Part shown: positions 21,690 through 31,602 of the stretch, in pieces
Layout: every line of letters begins with the position of its first letter
Position numbering within the stretch: the first letter of the stretch is position 1
NCBI RefSeq assembly: GCF_958298935.1
Contig: NC_084932.1
Coordinates: forward strand, 18,765,501-18,829,500
Direction of reading: 5' to 3'
DNA length: 64,000 nucleotides
Source: Phragmites australis
Lineage: Eukaryota; Streptophyta; Magnoliopsida; Poales; Poaceae
Notes under the pieces: generated by a model
What the model saw: only the letters and a program-made list of their open reading frames with translations
The model's database searches: none
What the model was told of the DNA's origin: nothing
Translations under genes and position numbers: made by a program

Positions 21690-23888
21690 TTATGCCTTTA
21701 TTTTAGGTACCCAAATTTGTTTGGGTCCTTTAGCGTTAGTCACAAGCACTTTTGGCACCCACACATTCCTTTTTACAATTCTATCTCTTGTGCGGGGACC
21801 AACATAGAGAGCAACCACTTTACCACGGTGGTCTCTCTTTAGCATGTATGAAGCATAAAAAGAGCATTGGGGGGCATGAGCCTTCGGTTGCCTTGTTTGA
21901 GTAGGGTGATCAACTTGTTTGCCTCCTTTAACAAACTTGAGGCATTCCACTCCATTCAATACCACACGATCATTTGGCTTGCTTGTATATTGGTCAAAAC
22001 CAAGACCTCTCTTTTGCTTATTGTCTTTGGCTTGAATAGTCTTGTAAAGTGCATCCTTTGACTTATAAGTTTTGATGCACCCATATTTGACCAAAGCATT
22101 TAGCCTCTCATTTTCCTTTTGTAATGCTTGCAAGGATTCAATATTAGTTGTACAAGCATTTATTTCAAGGTTAGAACAACGAGAACATCCATTGCTAGTA
22201 GATGCATTAGATAGTAAATTTGCTTCACTAGAGTTAGAAGAACCTTTCTTAAGAATATCAATTTGTGTTTCAAGAGTTCTATAATTTTCATCTAAACAAG
22301 ATAATTTCTCTTGAAGCACGAAATTGTTACTCTTAAGATCGGCAATTGAGGAATTGGCTAAATCACAATCTTTAGACAATTTCTCAACTTTTTCTTTCTC
22401 TTTAGCAAAGAGCTCCTCGAGTTCAAGGTTTCTCTCCTTTTCAAGGATGAGCAAGTCTTCTTGCCTCTCAAGGGTCTCTTCATGACTATCTATTGTATCC
22501 ATTAGCTCCTTTATTTTAGCCATGACATTTTTATTCAAACCTTTGAACAAATTGTCACAATCACTATCATACTCACTATCACTATCTAGGAGCTTGGATT
22601 GAGATTTTACCTTGCGGTTCTTGGCCATGAAGCATTTTGGGGAGTCTCCATCATCATCATCATCATCACTCATTAAGAGTGATTTTCTTGGTGTAAGCTC
22701 ATGAATAGCAATGGTGGCGACTCCTTCATCATCGGAGTCCGAGTCGGAGTTGGAATCCCACTCTTCTCCAATATGTGCTTGACCCGAATATTTCTTCTTG
22801 TACATCTTGTTCTTGTCTTTCTTGTATGACTTGACTTTATTGTCTTCTTTGTCCTTTCCCTTCTTCTTGTTTGGACAATCGGCTATAAAGTGACCAATTT
22901 CGCCACATTCATAGCATGCCCTTCTTGATGTTCTTTTCTTGGGCATGTCTCTCTTGTACTTTGAATAGCCTCCTTTTCTCATGAATTTCTTGAACCTTTT
23001 CACAAAGAACGCCATTTCTTCATCTTCGGAGCTTTCATCATCACTTGTGCTTGATTCTTGAACTTGCTTGCTTTTGCTTGCCTTGAGTGCAATTTCTTTA
23101 TGCCTTGAGGTTGAGCTTTGTTTAGCATGAATCTTCACTTCATTTGCTTCTTCTTCCATGAGCTCATGAGCAAGAATGCTTCCAAGCACATCACTCAGTG
23201 TGAGCCTCTTGTAATCTCTTCTCTCACGGAGGAGCGTCACCAAAGTGGGATTTCTAGGAGCAAATGCCCTAAGAAGTCTCTTGACCACTTTGTGATCATC
23301 AATGTCCTCGCTTCCAAGTCCTCTTAGCTTGTTCACAAGCACCATCATCCGATCATACATTGCTTGAGGAGTTTCATGATCCTCCATCACAAATCTTCCT
23401 AGCTTTCCCTCAAGCAATTCTATTTTGGATTCTCTCACACTTGTAGTCCCTTCATGAGCAACTTGAAGTGTGTCCCAAATTTGCTTAGCTTCCTCAAGTC
23501 CATCTACTTTGTTGAATTCCTCCGGACTCAAGGCACTAAGCAACACACTTGTAGCTTGAGCATTGCGATGCATATTTTGTTCTTCACTTGAGGTGAGCTC
23601 TTGGTCTTCCTCCGGTAGCTCAAAACCTGTGCAAACAATCTTCCAAATACTTGGATGAAGAGAAATTAAGTGCATTTTCATTTTGTGCCTCCAAACGGCA
23701 TAATGTGTACCATCGAAAAATGGTGCACGTCCGGAAGGCACGGAAATGTAATTGCTAGAAGAATTCAAACGATCATAATTGAAAGGAATCTCACTTCCCT
23801 TTCCTTTACCATTACCATCATCACTTCTTGATGGATCATCTTTCGGACCCCTCGGACTTCCGGATGTCGACATAATGATTCCCTCCAA
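21690..23888 (-). CDS. gag: SIRE gag, intact, 732 aa
   Basis: Capsid/nucleocapsid protein. Near the N-terminus is the copia gag start (APFFDGTHYAVWRHKMKMHL), then the UBN2-type capsid region (KVDGLEEAKQIWDTLQVAHEG, SVRESKIELLEGKLGRFVM, LRAFAPRNPTLVTLLRERRD). A CCHC zinc knuckle (CYECGEIGHFIADC) lies near residue 330, followed by acidic runs and a long coiled coil (residues about 440-560, heptads such as LEELFAKEKEKVEKL). The C-terminus is the WVPK-rich tail (NVWVPKVLVT ... QIWVPKIKA). Met-6 (MSTSGSPRG) may be the real start. The PBS lies 24 bp upstream. Confidence 0.92.
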   Translation of the reverse strand: MEGIIMSTSGSPRGPKDDPSRSDDGNGKGKGSEIPFNYDRLNSSSNYISVPSGRAPFFDGTHYAVWRHKMKMHLISLHPSIWKIVCTGFELPEEDQELTSSEEQNMHRNAQATSVLLSALSPEEFNKVDGLEEAKQIWDTLQVAHEGTTSVRESKIELLEGKLGRFVMEDHETPQAMYDRMMVLVNKLRGLGSEDIDDHKVVKRLLRAFAPRNPTLVTLLRERRDYKRLTLSDVLGSILAHELMEEEANEVKIHAKQSSTSRHKEIALKASKSKQVQESSTSDDESSEDEEMAFFVKRFKKFMRKGGYSKYKRDMPKKRTSRRACYECGEIGHFIADCPNKKKGKDKEDNKVKSYKKDKNKMYKKKYSGQAHIGEEWDSNSDSDSDDEGVATIAIHELTPRKSLLMSDDDDDDGDSPKCFMAKNRKVKSQSKLLDSDSEYDSDCDNLFKGLNKNVMAKIKELMDTIDSHEETLERQEDLLILEKERNLELEELFAKEKEKVEKLSKDCDLANSSIADLKSNNFVLQEKLSCLDENYRTLETQIDILKKGSSNSSEANLLSNASTSNGCSRCSNLEINACTTNIESLQALQKENERLNALVKYGCIKTYKSKDALYKTIQAKDNKQKRGLGFDQYTSKPNDRVVLNGVECLKFVKGGKQVDHPTQTRQPKAHAPQCSFYASYMLKRDHRGKVVALYVGPRTRDRIVKRNVWVPKVLVTNAKGPKQIWVPKIKA

Positions 23889-23912
23889 GCGGTGAAGCCT
23901 TGTAGGAGGTTA

Positions 23913-23925
23913 GGCTCTGATACCA
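23913..23925 (-). other. Primer-binding site (initiator tRNA-Met) of the SIRE element
   Basis: On the minus strand TGGTATCAGAGCC sits 2 bp after the 5' LTR, matching the classic complement of the 3' end of plant initiator tRNA-Met. Confidence 0.93.
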
Positions 23926-23927
23926 AT

Positions 23928-25539
23928 TGAAAGTGCCTAGAGGGGGGGGGGTGAATAGGCTTTTCTGAAATTTAAAACTAAAAACAGCGGATTAAACTGC
24001 CGGATATTCCGGTGAAGATCGGATACTCCGGTATGGTCCGGAGTATCCGGTCTAGTCCGGAGTCTCCGGCCTGACAGGAAATTTTAGAATAAATTTGAAC
24101 TAAGGATCACAGCTAGATTCTATGAGATGCACTAGGTCAAGTAGATATTACTAAGCTAGAATAACAATTAAAACTAGCAAGATTGATACTATAGCAATTT
24201 AAATGACAAATTATCAAATGCACACGATCAAGTGAGTTTCACAAGAAAGAACACGAGAATATATCCCGGAGTTCGGCCACCTCACAAAGAAGTGCCTACG
24301 TCTCCGTTGAGGAGCTCACAAAGAGCCGGGTCTTCTCCAACCCTATCCTCTTCTAGCGACCACAAAGATCAAGCTAGAAATTCTTACTCAATATGAAGGT
24401 GCTTACAAACTTCCCGAGGCACACCACAAGTTTTGGGTGCTCTTCGGGCAACTCCTTTCCTTCTAGAAACCCAAAGCTTCAAAGGAGATGATCGCAGTAA
24501 ATGCTCGATTAAGAACTCAATGCTCAAGTGGCTTGAACCCTCTCCAAACCCACACTCTCAAATTTGTGCAAATTTGGCTCTAGAGATGATTGGAGAGGCT
24601 TTGAATGCTCTTAAAGTGCTCAAGAGGTCTCAAGGAAACCAGCCACAGCAAGCACTAAATGATATGGAGAGAGGAGGCATTTATAGCCCTCTCTCACAGA
24701 CTAGCCGTTACTGTTTTTGTCAGAGCTTACCGGAGTATCCGGTGAACACCGGAGTCTCCGGTCCTAATTCCAAAAACGGCGTCAGAACGGTCACGAACGT
24801 GTCAGAACTAGCCGTTACAGTTCTGTTTAATTACCGGAGTCTCCGGTGAACACCGGAGTCTCCGGTCCTGACAGATTTTCCAAAACAGACTAAGTCCGGA
24901 GACTAGCCGGATCCTCCGGCATCTCCAGGTACCGGAGTATCCGGTGAACACCGGAGACTCCGGTCTTTACTATTAATTATCAAAAAGATTAAAAGCTAAC
25001 CGAGAGCCTCTGCCGGAGTCTACCTCGGAGACTCCGACTGCACACAAAACATTTTACCAGAGTATCCGGTGAACACCGGAGACTCCGGTCTTTTTCTTGA
25101 AAAGATTAACCTGCAACCGAGACTCTCTGTCGGAGGCTAGCACGGAGACTCCGGCTGAACGCTGAGTACCGGAGTATCCGGTGAACACCGGAGACTCCGG
25201 ACTCAGAAGATTTTCAGAAAGAGTTTCGTGTCCGTGAGTGAATGTGTCTCTCAATTGGGTGATTCTAAAGGATCTCTTGAGCATTGAGACACTAATCAAG
25301 CAAATAAATTCATCCATCTAAGACAAAATCTATCCTAGACTCAATTGCAAAAGTAAAAAGAATTTAAGCCCTATCTTATATCCTTCGTTGATTCTTCAAT
25401 TGTTTCGACGGGCGTCAAACGTCATTTACCTTCACACCTAATGCTCATACCTGTTCAATACTCACAAAGTATGTTAGTTCTTTAATCGTTTTGTCATCAA
25501 TAAGTCAAAACCCACTTAGGGGGCCTAGATGCACTTTCA
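23928..25539 (-). repeat. 5' LTR of the SIRE element
   Basis: 1612 bp, nearly identical to 13761-15369, with a G run 3 bases longer near its inner end. Palindrome copies start at 24729, 24833, 24931, 25056 and 25168. Confidence 0.95.
24677..24690 (-). promoter_or_regulatory. TATA box in the SIRE 5' LTR
   Basis: The minus strand reads GGGCTATAAATGCC, followed by a CT/GA-rich stretch. It is about 750 bp from the inner LTR edge and is probably the promoter of the genomic RNA. Confidence 0.55.
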
Positions 25540-25544
25540 CCACC
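25540..25544. repeat. Target-site duplication, right copy (ccacc) of the SIRE element
   Basis: It matches 13756-13760 exactly. Confidence 0.9.
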
Positions 25545-28212
25545 ACAGGGAAACGAGGCCATCTCACCAGCTCCACAACCAGCAGAGAGGAGAAACAAGC
25601 AATAGAAAGACATGAGTGACTAACATACAGAGCTATCACTGATAACAGAAAAGATAGCCACATGGGTGTATCAAGCCATGACCAACATCAGAGAGGAAAC
25701 ACTAGCCACGCCTTCTCCACCTCAAAGCCACAGGATCATAAAGCATCACAGACCAGTCGAACAAGCTCACGACACAATTAGTGAAGGTCCTCAACACCAT
25801 AGGCACCCTTAGGCAACAGTATTCTCTGAGGCAACATGTATTACTGAGGCAACAAGAGGGCTCGACACCAGGTAAGCCATAAGGGCCATAGGCAACAGAA
25901 GGGCCCCAAAATAACATAGCCCTCACTCAACAGAAGGAGAGCCACATCACTTAGCAACAAACACAAACAACCAAGCCATCTCCTAGTGTACAACAATACA
26001 GGGGCAGCTTACCGGCCTCATCCGCACATACCCAACAGTATATCAATATATCAAACGAGTAGCAACATGCACGGAGCTCCTCACATGATCATAACCAAAT
26101 CAAACATGGCCACCAGCCTCCCTGTTACTTGATTAATCAACAACGATAGGCAAATACTAGCAGGAAACCACAAGCCATGTGTATTAGAAGGCAATCGAGC
26201 CAACAAAACACATAAGTGCAAATGTTAGCCGCAAATATACATCAGAGCAATGAGCAACAGGGAGCTACATCATGATCACTCTCGAATTGGCTGACAATGG
26301 GCAACAATAGGCAAGAGGATCGACTTATCAGCACAAGGGTACATAGCAGAGGCCGGCAACAACACGCACTGACCATCAACAGGGCAAGGCTAGAAATAGT
26401 ACATGCGTACATGGCGGAAGTAGAAGAAACCAGCAGACACTCACAGCATGGTGGCACTCAGATGCCCAATCAGATTTAGTGGCACTCTGACTCCTAGCCG
26501 ACGGCGCATCAGCACGGTGGTATTCAACTTTCCCAACCGGTGGCACTCAGATTACCCAGCCGTGCCACCCAAAACATGGCCAGACATAAACAATAGCACA
26601 CCGGCATCACAGCCCACCCAGCTGTTCGGCGGCATGGCTCACCCGACCATCGATGAGGAACTCAACAACGTCCAGCCAGAGACACACACATATCCACTTA
26701 GGCAAGAACTCGGCGGCCAACATATCTCACGGCCACGGCACGGAGGCCAGCTGGAGCGAACACAAAGGTATATGTCCATCATCTCCATGGTCATGGCACC
26801 AGGCTGGCTAGAGCACACACAAGCCAACAGAACCAAAACATCTCGACGGTCATAGCCCATAGCCGGTCAGAGAAAAAGCACACCTGTAACCCACATGGCC
26901 ACAACGCAAGTGTCGGCCGGAGCTTATCACAGATCGAAAGACCCAAAAACCACCAAACCAAACAAAACTCATCTCGATAGTCACGGCAACAAGGCTGGAT
27001 CTCATCAAAGATAAAAGAACCACTGTTGACCCAAAAGATCTCAACAGCCATAGCCTCAGTGCCGGCCAAAACCACACATGCATCTCACAGCCACGGCGGT
27101 GCTCAATCACCTAGCTGATAACCAATAGCACATATTATTATTCTAAATATGTACCAGTTTCCTGAAACTAACAATTAGAGTTATAGCTTTGATTGACTTA
27201 CTAGCTTACGGGAATGCTTTGAATCTCAACTTACTTTTTTAGAGGGGGGATTACTACTGCATGGAAGGATGGTATACTGGAACGCAGGTGTTCTTACTCT
27301 TTCTCTGGTACCTGAGAAAATATGGATCACAGCGACGACACGAAGCTGGCCGGATCATAGAAACAAAAGACCTGTACACCTTGGTAATCATGGCACACAG
27401 AGACCACAACATCAAGCGCCGGCCAAAACACCTGCTCGTCGCATGGACATGGCACAAAGGCTAACCAAAGCACCTACTCGTTGCATGGACGTGGCACGAA
27501 GGCCGGTCGGCATACCTGCTCCTCGCATGGACACGACATGAACACCAGCACACCTACTTGCACAGACACGGTAGAAAGCTCCAGACGATGCCCTGTAGCA
27601 GAAAGAAGGAACGGAAGAGGAGATGGGCTACTGCAGAGACCCACCACATCGAGCCTCAACGGGGACGACCATCGGGGGAGCCCTGGCTCAACTCTCTCTT
27701 GATCGTTCTTTCCTTCTCCTCTCTATCTCTCCTTCCCTCTTCCTCTTTGTGTGACCTCTCCCTCCATGAGCACCCCTCCCTGCACCTTTATAGTGGCGGC
27801 TAGGGTTCCCACGCGGAGGGATCAAATCGAGGTTGGCTCCGATTTTAGGGGAAAAGATAGAGGGGATCAGGTATTGGGCAGCTCGGGCGGATAAGCATGG
27901 GAGTGGCACGGATGGCTTGGCCAAGGGCCGGCGGCATGAGGGCGTGGCATGCACGGTGGAGTTGTGTGGCTCGAGGAGAGGAGCAGGCAGCTGAGCGAGT
28001 AGCGGTGTGCTCAGTAGAGAAGGAAGAATCACAGGAGCTAGGAGACCGAATGGATAAGAGAGAGGGAGGGGAGAGAGGACCGGGCCAGTGAGGGAGGAAA
28101 AGGAGAGGGGTCGGGCCAGCCAAAAGAATTGGGCCCACTGGGCCTCCTCTTTTTTTCCTTTTCTTTTCTCTCTTTTTTCTTTTTTTATGCATATGTGTAT
28201 GTACACTAGTGC
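25545..28212 (-). other. Unassigned segment, right part: minus-strand promoter and degenerate repeats
   Basis: This continues 13134-13760 across the SIRE insertion. No convincing protein. On the minus strand it looks like an LTR or gene start: a pyrimidine-rich leader (28130-28200), GC-rich DNA (27880-28100), a TATA box at 27786-27793, then a transcribed-looking region. Between about 26715 and 27090 six degenerate copies of a string like 'catctcgacggtcatagcc' recur at 50-130 bp spacing. 'TGCACTAGTGTACATACACA' read from the right edge (about 28215) resembles 'TGCTAGTATACACA' at the left edge, so an inserted LTR is possible. Confidence 0.35.
27786..27793 (-). promoter_or_regulatory. Minus-strand TATA box in the unassigned segment
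   Basis: The minus strand reads 'gccactataaaggtgcaggg', after the common LTR-type string 'ccctagccgcc'. Confidence 0.45.
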
Positions 28213-29761
28213 AAATATACGATAAAATAGCATCGTACAGAATGAAGTATAAAATTGATAAATTATGCTTATGTATGTCGCATGTTTAGCGAGTCAAGTG
28301 TCGGGCAAAAATGGGTAGAACCTGTGTTGAGTGCATGATCTCTACCTTGAATTGGCGTTCGTCCATATCCTTGTAACCTTGAGCACATGATCGATGTCTA
28401 ATTACAAGTTTGTTTGATATGCTTAGCAATACTTATGTCCTCGGTAGAAGTCGAGCGACGGTAATGCTGTTGTTCGTGAGCTTGGGGCTACTTAATTGTT
28501 GTTCACAACTACATGATAATGTGGAGATGGTTGGATGAGTGGTGAGTATGATGCAAGATGTGGGCGGTGTTAGGGGTGTTTTCTTCTCAGGAGGAGTCCT
28601 TGGGGTAGTTCAGGAGAGGAACCCGTACACCGTAGACCGCTTGCATTATTTAAGGCCATCCGTCAGTGCAGTTGTCTCTAGCACTTACCTTACTCACCAC
28701 ATGTTGATCTAATGTTAAGGCACGCCGAATACCTCTGTAGCTGTGATCATTTGGGCCTGAACATCGACGGTGTGAGCATGTGGGCTTGTAGAGGTATCTA
28801 GTTTTCTCTATGAGTAGTTCTAGATACCTCCGCGTCGAGCGATGCACGATCCAAATGGTTGAGGTTTATTGGGAAAGGTTGACACGAGTACCCCCTTGTG
28901 TGGGCCTGTGTGGATACGTGAGCTATATGGTCCTCGAGTCGTGTGGGTCCAGGAGTATCCCCCTGCAGGGTGTAAAAATATTTTGAAATGCCGCGCTCTC
29001 GGTTATGAGCATGCTTCTATCCATCCGCATCAGTCGTAGAGTCACAAGTTGTGGATTGTGGTTGGATATGTGGGAGTTGGTTGAGATGGTTCCGTTCTAC
29101 AATTATGTTTGTTATTGTTCTAGTTTCATGCATGTGCAGTTGATTGGTTACAGGGTTGATGGTAGTTTGGTTAAGTTGAGATGCTCACACATATGTGTCT
29201 AGGTTGCGGGCACATATGTTTTACTTAACTTTGTGGCTTTTTTCCTTGCTAATGGCCCAATGCATAATCCTTAGAGTCAGGTTATTTTATATGTACCATA
29301 TATGGATTAAGTCTTACAAGTACCTTCGTACTCAGCTGCTCTATAAGTTTTGCAGGTGAGGAAGAGGTGGTGTTTGGCTACTTCGTGTTCGCTGGCGATG
29401 GCGACGGGCAAGAGTAGTTCATCCTACTCTGTTGGCGAGGCTTTTGAGGTGGTGTATAAGGGTATGTGGCACTGCTCTCTTTTGTTGTTAATAGATTTAA
29501 TCTTCCGCTGCTTAGTTGCTTCTTTTTTTGTAAATTGATGTAAATGGTTGCATGGCTAAAGACTTGTAATATAACTTTAATTACTTGCTCTTTATTAAGC
29601 TTTGTTGTGATGTGTTATGTTGGTAAGACATGTGTTCCGATCTTGAGCACAAAATACGTGCCGGGACTACCGAAGCAGTATTCTGCTTAATTGTTGAAGT
29701 CGTGATTAAGCAAATGATAGACTTAATAATTAATTAGAATACTGTTTGGACAGTTCCTCAC
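28213..29761 (+). repeat. Probable 3' part of a chromovirus LTR (element B or a relative)
   Basis: Non-coding. It contains 'ggtccaggagtatccccctg' near 28950 and 'actcagctgctctataag' with 'tgcaggtgagg' near 29332-29365, and ends 'tttggacagttcctcaca' at 29761. LINE sequence begins immediately after. The string order and CA end fit the R-U5 side of gypsy chromovirus LTRs in plus orientation. No matching second copy is in the window, so this is inference. Confidence 0.42.
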
Positions 29762-31117
29762 ACACGGGGAGTTCTAAAAAGGTTGGATTATCTACAATCC
29801 AAGTTCTTCTGGCAAGAGAAAATCACAAGAAAAAATAGAGGCTAGCATGTTGGGATATTCTTTGTCAACCCAAGGACCAAGGGGGTTTGGAAATTACCAA
29901 CCTTACGGTCAAAAATATTTGTCTTTTAAGCAAATGGCTTTTTAAGCTACTTAATGCGGATGAGGTTTGGCAACAACTGCTCAAGAATAAGTATCTTGGC
30001 TCCAAAGCGCTCACTCAAGTTCATGGACAACCAAGATATTCACACTTCTGGTATGGTCTTATGAAAATTAAAAATGATTTCATCAAATGGGGTTCTTTTC
30101 AAGTTCAGAATGGGAAGCAAACTCATTTCTGGAATGGTATTTGGCTTGGAAAATGCACTCTAAGCCAACAATTTCCCTTGCTGTACAATGTGTTGAGACA
30201 TAAACAAGCCACAATTGCAGAAGTAATGAGAAGTATACCTTTTAATTTTTCCTTCCACTAACCGATTATTGGGAAAAAACTAATTGAATGGCAATAATTG
30301 ACGTTGCAACTAGTTCATTTCCAGCTCTATAATGTTAGAGACATTTACAAATGGGATTTGAATGGGAATGGGCAATTTACTGTCCAGGCAATGTCCAAGA
30401 AAATGTTAAATCACCCCATCAGCGTCCCAAACAAGTGGCTCTGGTATCTCAAGCTCTCGTTAAAAATTAAAATTTTCCTTTGGTCTATAGGTCGTGAGGT
30501 GATTTTGACCAAAGATAACCTGGCCAAAAGGAATTGGAAGGGCAGCCTCAAGTGCTCTTTTTGTAATCATAATGAAAATATCCATCACCTTTTCTTTGAA
30601 TGTCCCTTGGCTAAGACAATTTGGCATATAATCATAATTGCCTTAGGTATTAAGAAACCGAGGAACATTTCTCATATGACGGGTACTTGGTTATGAGAGA
30701 TAGGAGCTAGAAAAAGAGAAGAATCTTAGTTGGAATAGCGGCAATGTTTTGGTCTATTTGTCTCTATCGCGATGATATTGTGTTTCATAAAAAACCAAAT
30801 ATGTCTTTCATGTAGGCACTTTTCAGAGGTATTTATTGGCTAAAATTCTAGAGACTTCTACACAGGGACGATCAAAGGGAACAGTTTCTAAAGGTTTGCC
30901 ATATTTTAGAGGTGGTGGCAATGGAGCTCTTCGCCAAGCACGGGTGGTCATGTAGCTATAGATTACAAACTCCATGACAATTTATCCCTTTTTATCATGT
31001 TCCCTCTTCATGTGATGTTGGCTTCATATGCCATAATTTTTTAATAATCAATTGTGGGTTGTATGCATCTTTTGATGCAAAAAGCTGGATGTTTTAATCC
31101 ATTTTCTAAAAAAATAA
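29762..31117 (+). mobile_element. L1-type LINE, 5'-truncated, C-terminal ORF2 remnant
   Basis: A region after RT (VLKRLDYLQSKFFWQEKITRKN) is followed by two ORF pieces, 29887-30261 and 30298-30696. The second has the zf-RVT zinc region typical of plant L1 elements (WLWYLKLSLKIKIFLWSIGRE, LKCSFCNHNENIHHLFFECP). A stop lies between them. The 3' end runs 'gatgcaaaaagctggatg...ctaaaaaaata' near 31110, consistent with an A-rich LINE tail. The catalytic RT domain is absent. The left edge coincides with the LTR end at 29761. Confidence 0.82.
29887..30696 (+). pseudogene. LINE ORF2 C-terminal region with zf-RVT
   Basis: Two frames code for the post-RT helical region (SKWLFKLLNADEVWQQLL, KNKYLGSKAL, FWYGLMKIKNDFIKWGSFQVQNG) and the zinc-binding end (CSFCNHNENIHHLFFEC). 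A TAA near 30259 separates them. This is a dead fragment with no enzymatic domain. Confidence 0.8.
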
Positions 31118-31118
31118 G

Positions 31119-31402
31119 GTGAAGAAAGATCCAGAGGGAACACCTTGCAGAAGAATAGATGGAAATCGAGCATGTAGGACTGAAAGTTGAGAAAGAATAC
31201 TATGTATCACAGCTGAAGCAAACACATTGATACAAGGTTTCACTTCATTCGGGACCACCTTGCAGAAGAAAAGTTGGAAATCGAGCATGTTGGAAGTGAT
31301 GGCTAGCTAGCTGATATGTTAACCAAACCACTCGGGCGAGTTAAGTACATTGAGATGAGAAGGAAGCTGGGCATTAGGGAGACTGAATCTAGCCATGATT
31401 AA
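31119..31402 (+). pseudogene. pol: Ty1/copia RNase H C-terminus remnant
   Basis: The frame near 31220-31402 reads HIDTRFHFIRDHLAEEKLEI, then a TAG, then LADMLTKPLGRVKYIEMRRK and a final stop at 31400-31402. That is the conserved copia pol end. Upstream, a partial repeat ('caccttgcagaag', 'tggaaatcgagcatgt') at 31139-31175 duplicates part of 31256-31290. The remainder of the element is missing, cut by the LINE tail. Confidence 0.75.
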
Positions 31403-31600
31403 GGGGGTGATATGTTGTTAATCGTGTCTAGTGTGTGTGTGTGTGTGTGTTGTGTTGGCTGAATGGATCGAGTCACTGTGAAGACTTGGTTCGGGTCAGT
31501 TTTGGCGTGTGAGTTCACGAAATGGGTGAGTTTTAGTTAGCGCATGTGTGTATTTGGCCTGACAGAAGAGTGTGTGACCGTTGCTGAAGAATCGGTCGAT
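31403..31600 (+). repeat. Start of a copia LTR after a polypurine tract, with (GT)n
   Basis: 'aagggggtgata' (31401-31412) is followed by TGTTGTTAATCGTGTC, a usual copia LTR start, then a (GT) run at about 31431-31450. The LTR is broken by the CACTA remnant and may resume at 34373-34600, where a TATA-like 'gtttatttaaac' lies near 34526. Confidence 0.5.
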
Positions 31601-31602
31601 GT

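Larger units (their letters stand above)
13761..25539 (-). mobile_element. Young SIRE/Maximus-type Ty1/copia retrotransposon
   Basis: Complete architecture on the minus strand: 5' LTR (23928-25539), tRNA-Met PBS, gag, pol in copia order (protease, integrase, RT, RNase H), a third ORF after pol, polypurine tract and 3' LTR (13761-15369). LTR tips are TGAAAGTGC...GCACTTTCA, and the target duplication is perfect. The third ORF after pol is the hallmark of the SIRE/Maximus lineage. The LTRs differ by about 11 substitutions and one 3-base G-run length change over 1.61 kb (counted by eye), so the insertion is recent. One pol frameshift suggests this copy is not autonomous. Confidence 0.95.
10465..29761 (+). 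mobile_element. Element B: 5'-truncated Tekay-type chromovirus, probably split by nested insertions
   Basis: It starts inside integrase and runs through a chromodomain, a 3' UTR, a polypurine tract and an LTR that starts at 11630. The LTR 3' portion is proposed to resume at about 28213 and end at 29761. The two LTR parts would then add up to about 3.1 kb, a usual size for Tekay LTRs. The link between the two LTR parts is inference from orientation and typical sequence order, not from a matched target duplication. Confidence 0.5.

Noticed and set aside
23913..23925. tRNA gene fragment
   Set aside because: It is the primer-binding site complementary to initiator tRNA-Met. No cloverleaf is present around it. 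The same applies to 61668-61680.
13761..25539. CRISPR-like array formed by the spaced CCGG repeats
   Set aside because: The repeats are themselves palindromes in a plant LTR, spacing is irregular, no cas genes exist, and the organism is eukaryotic.
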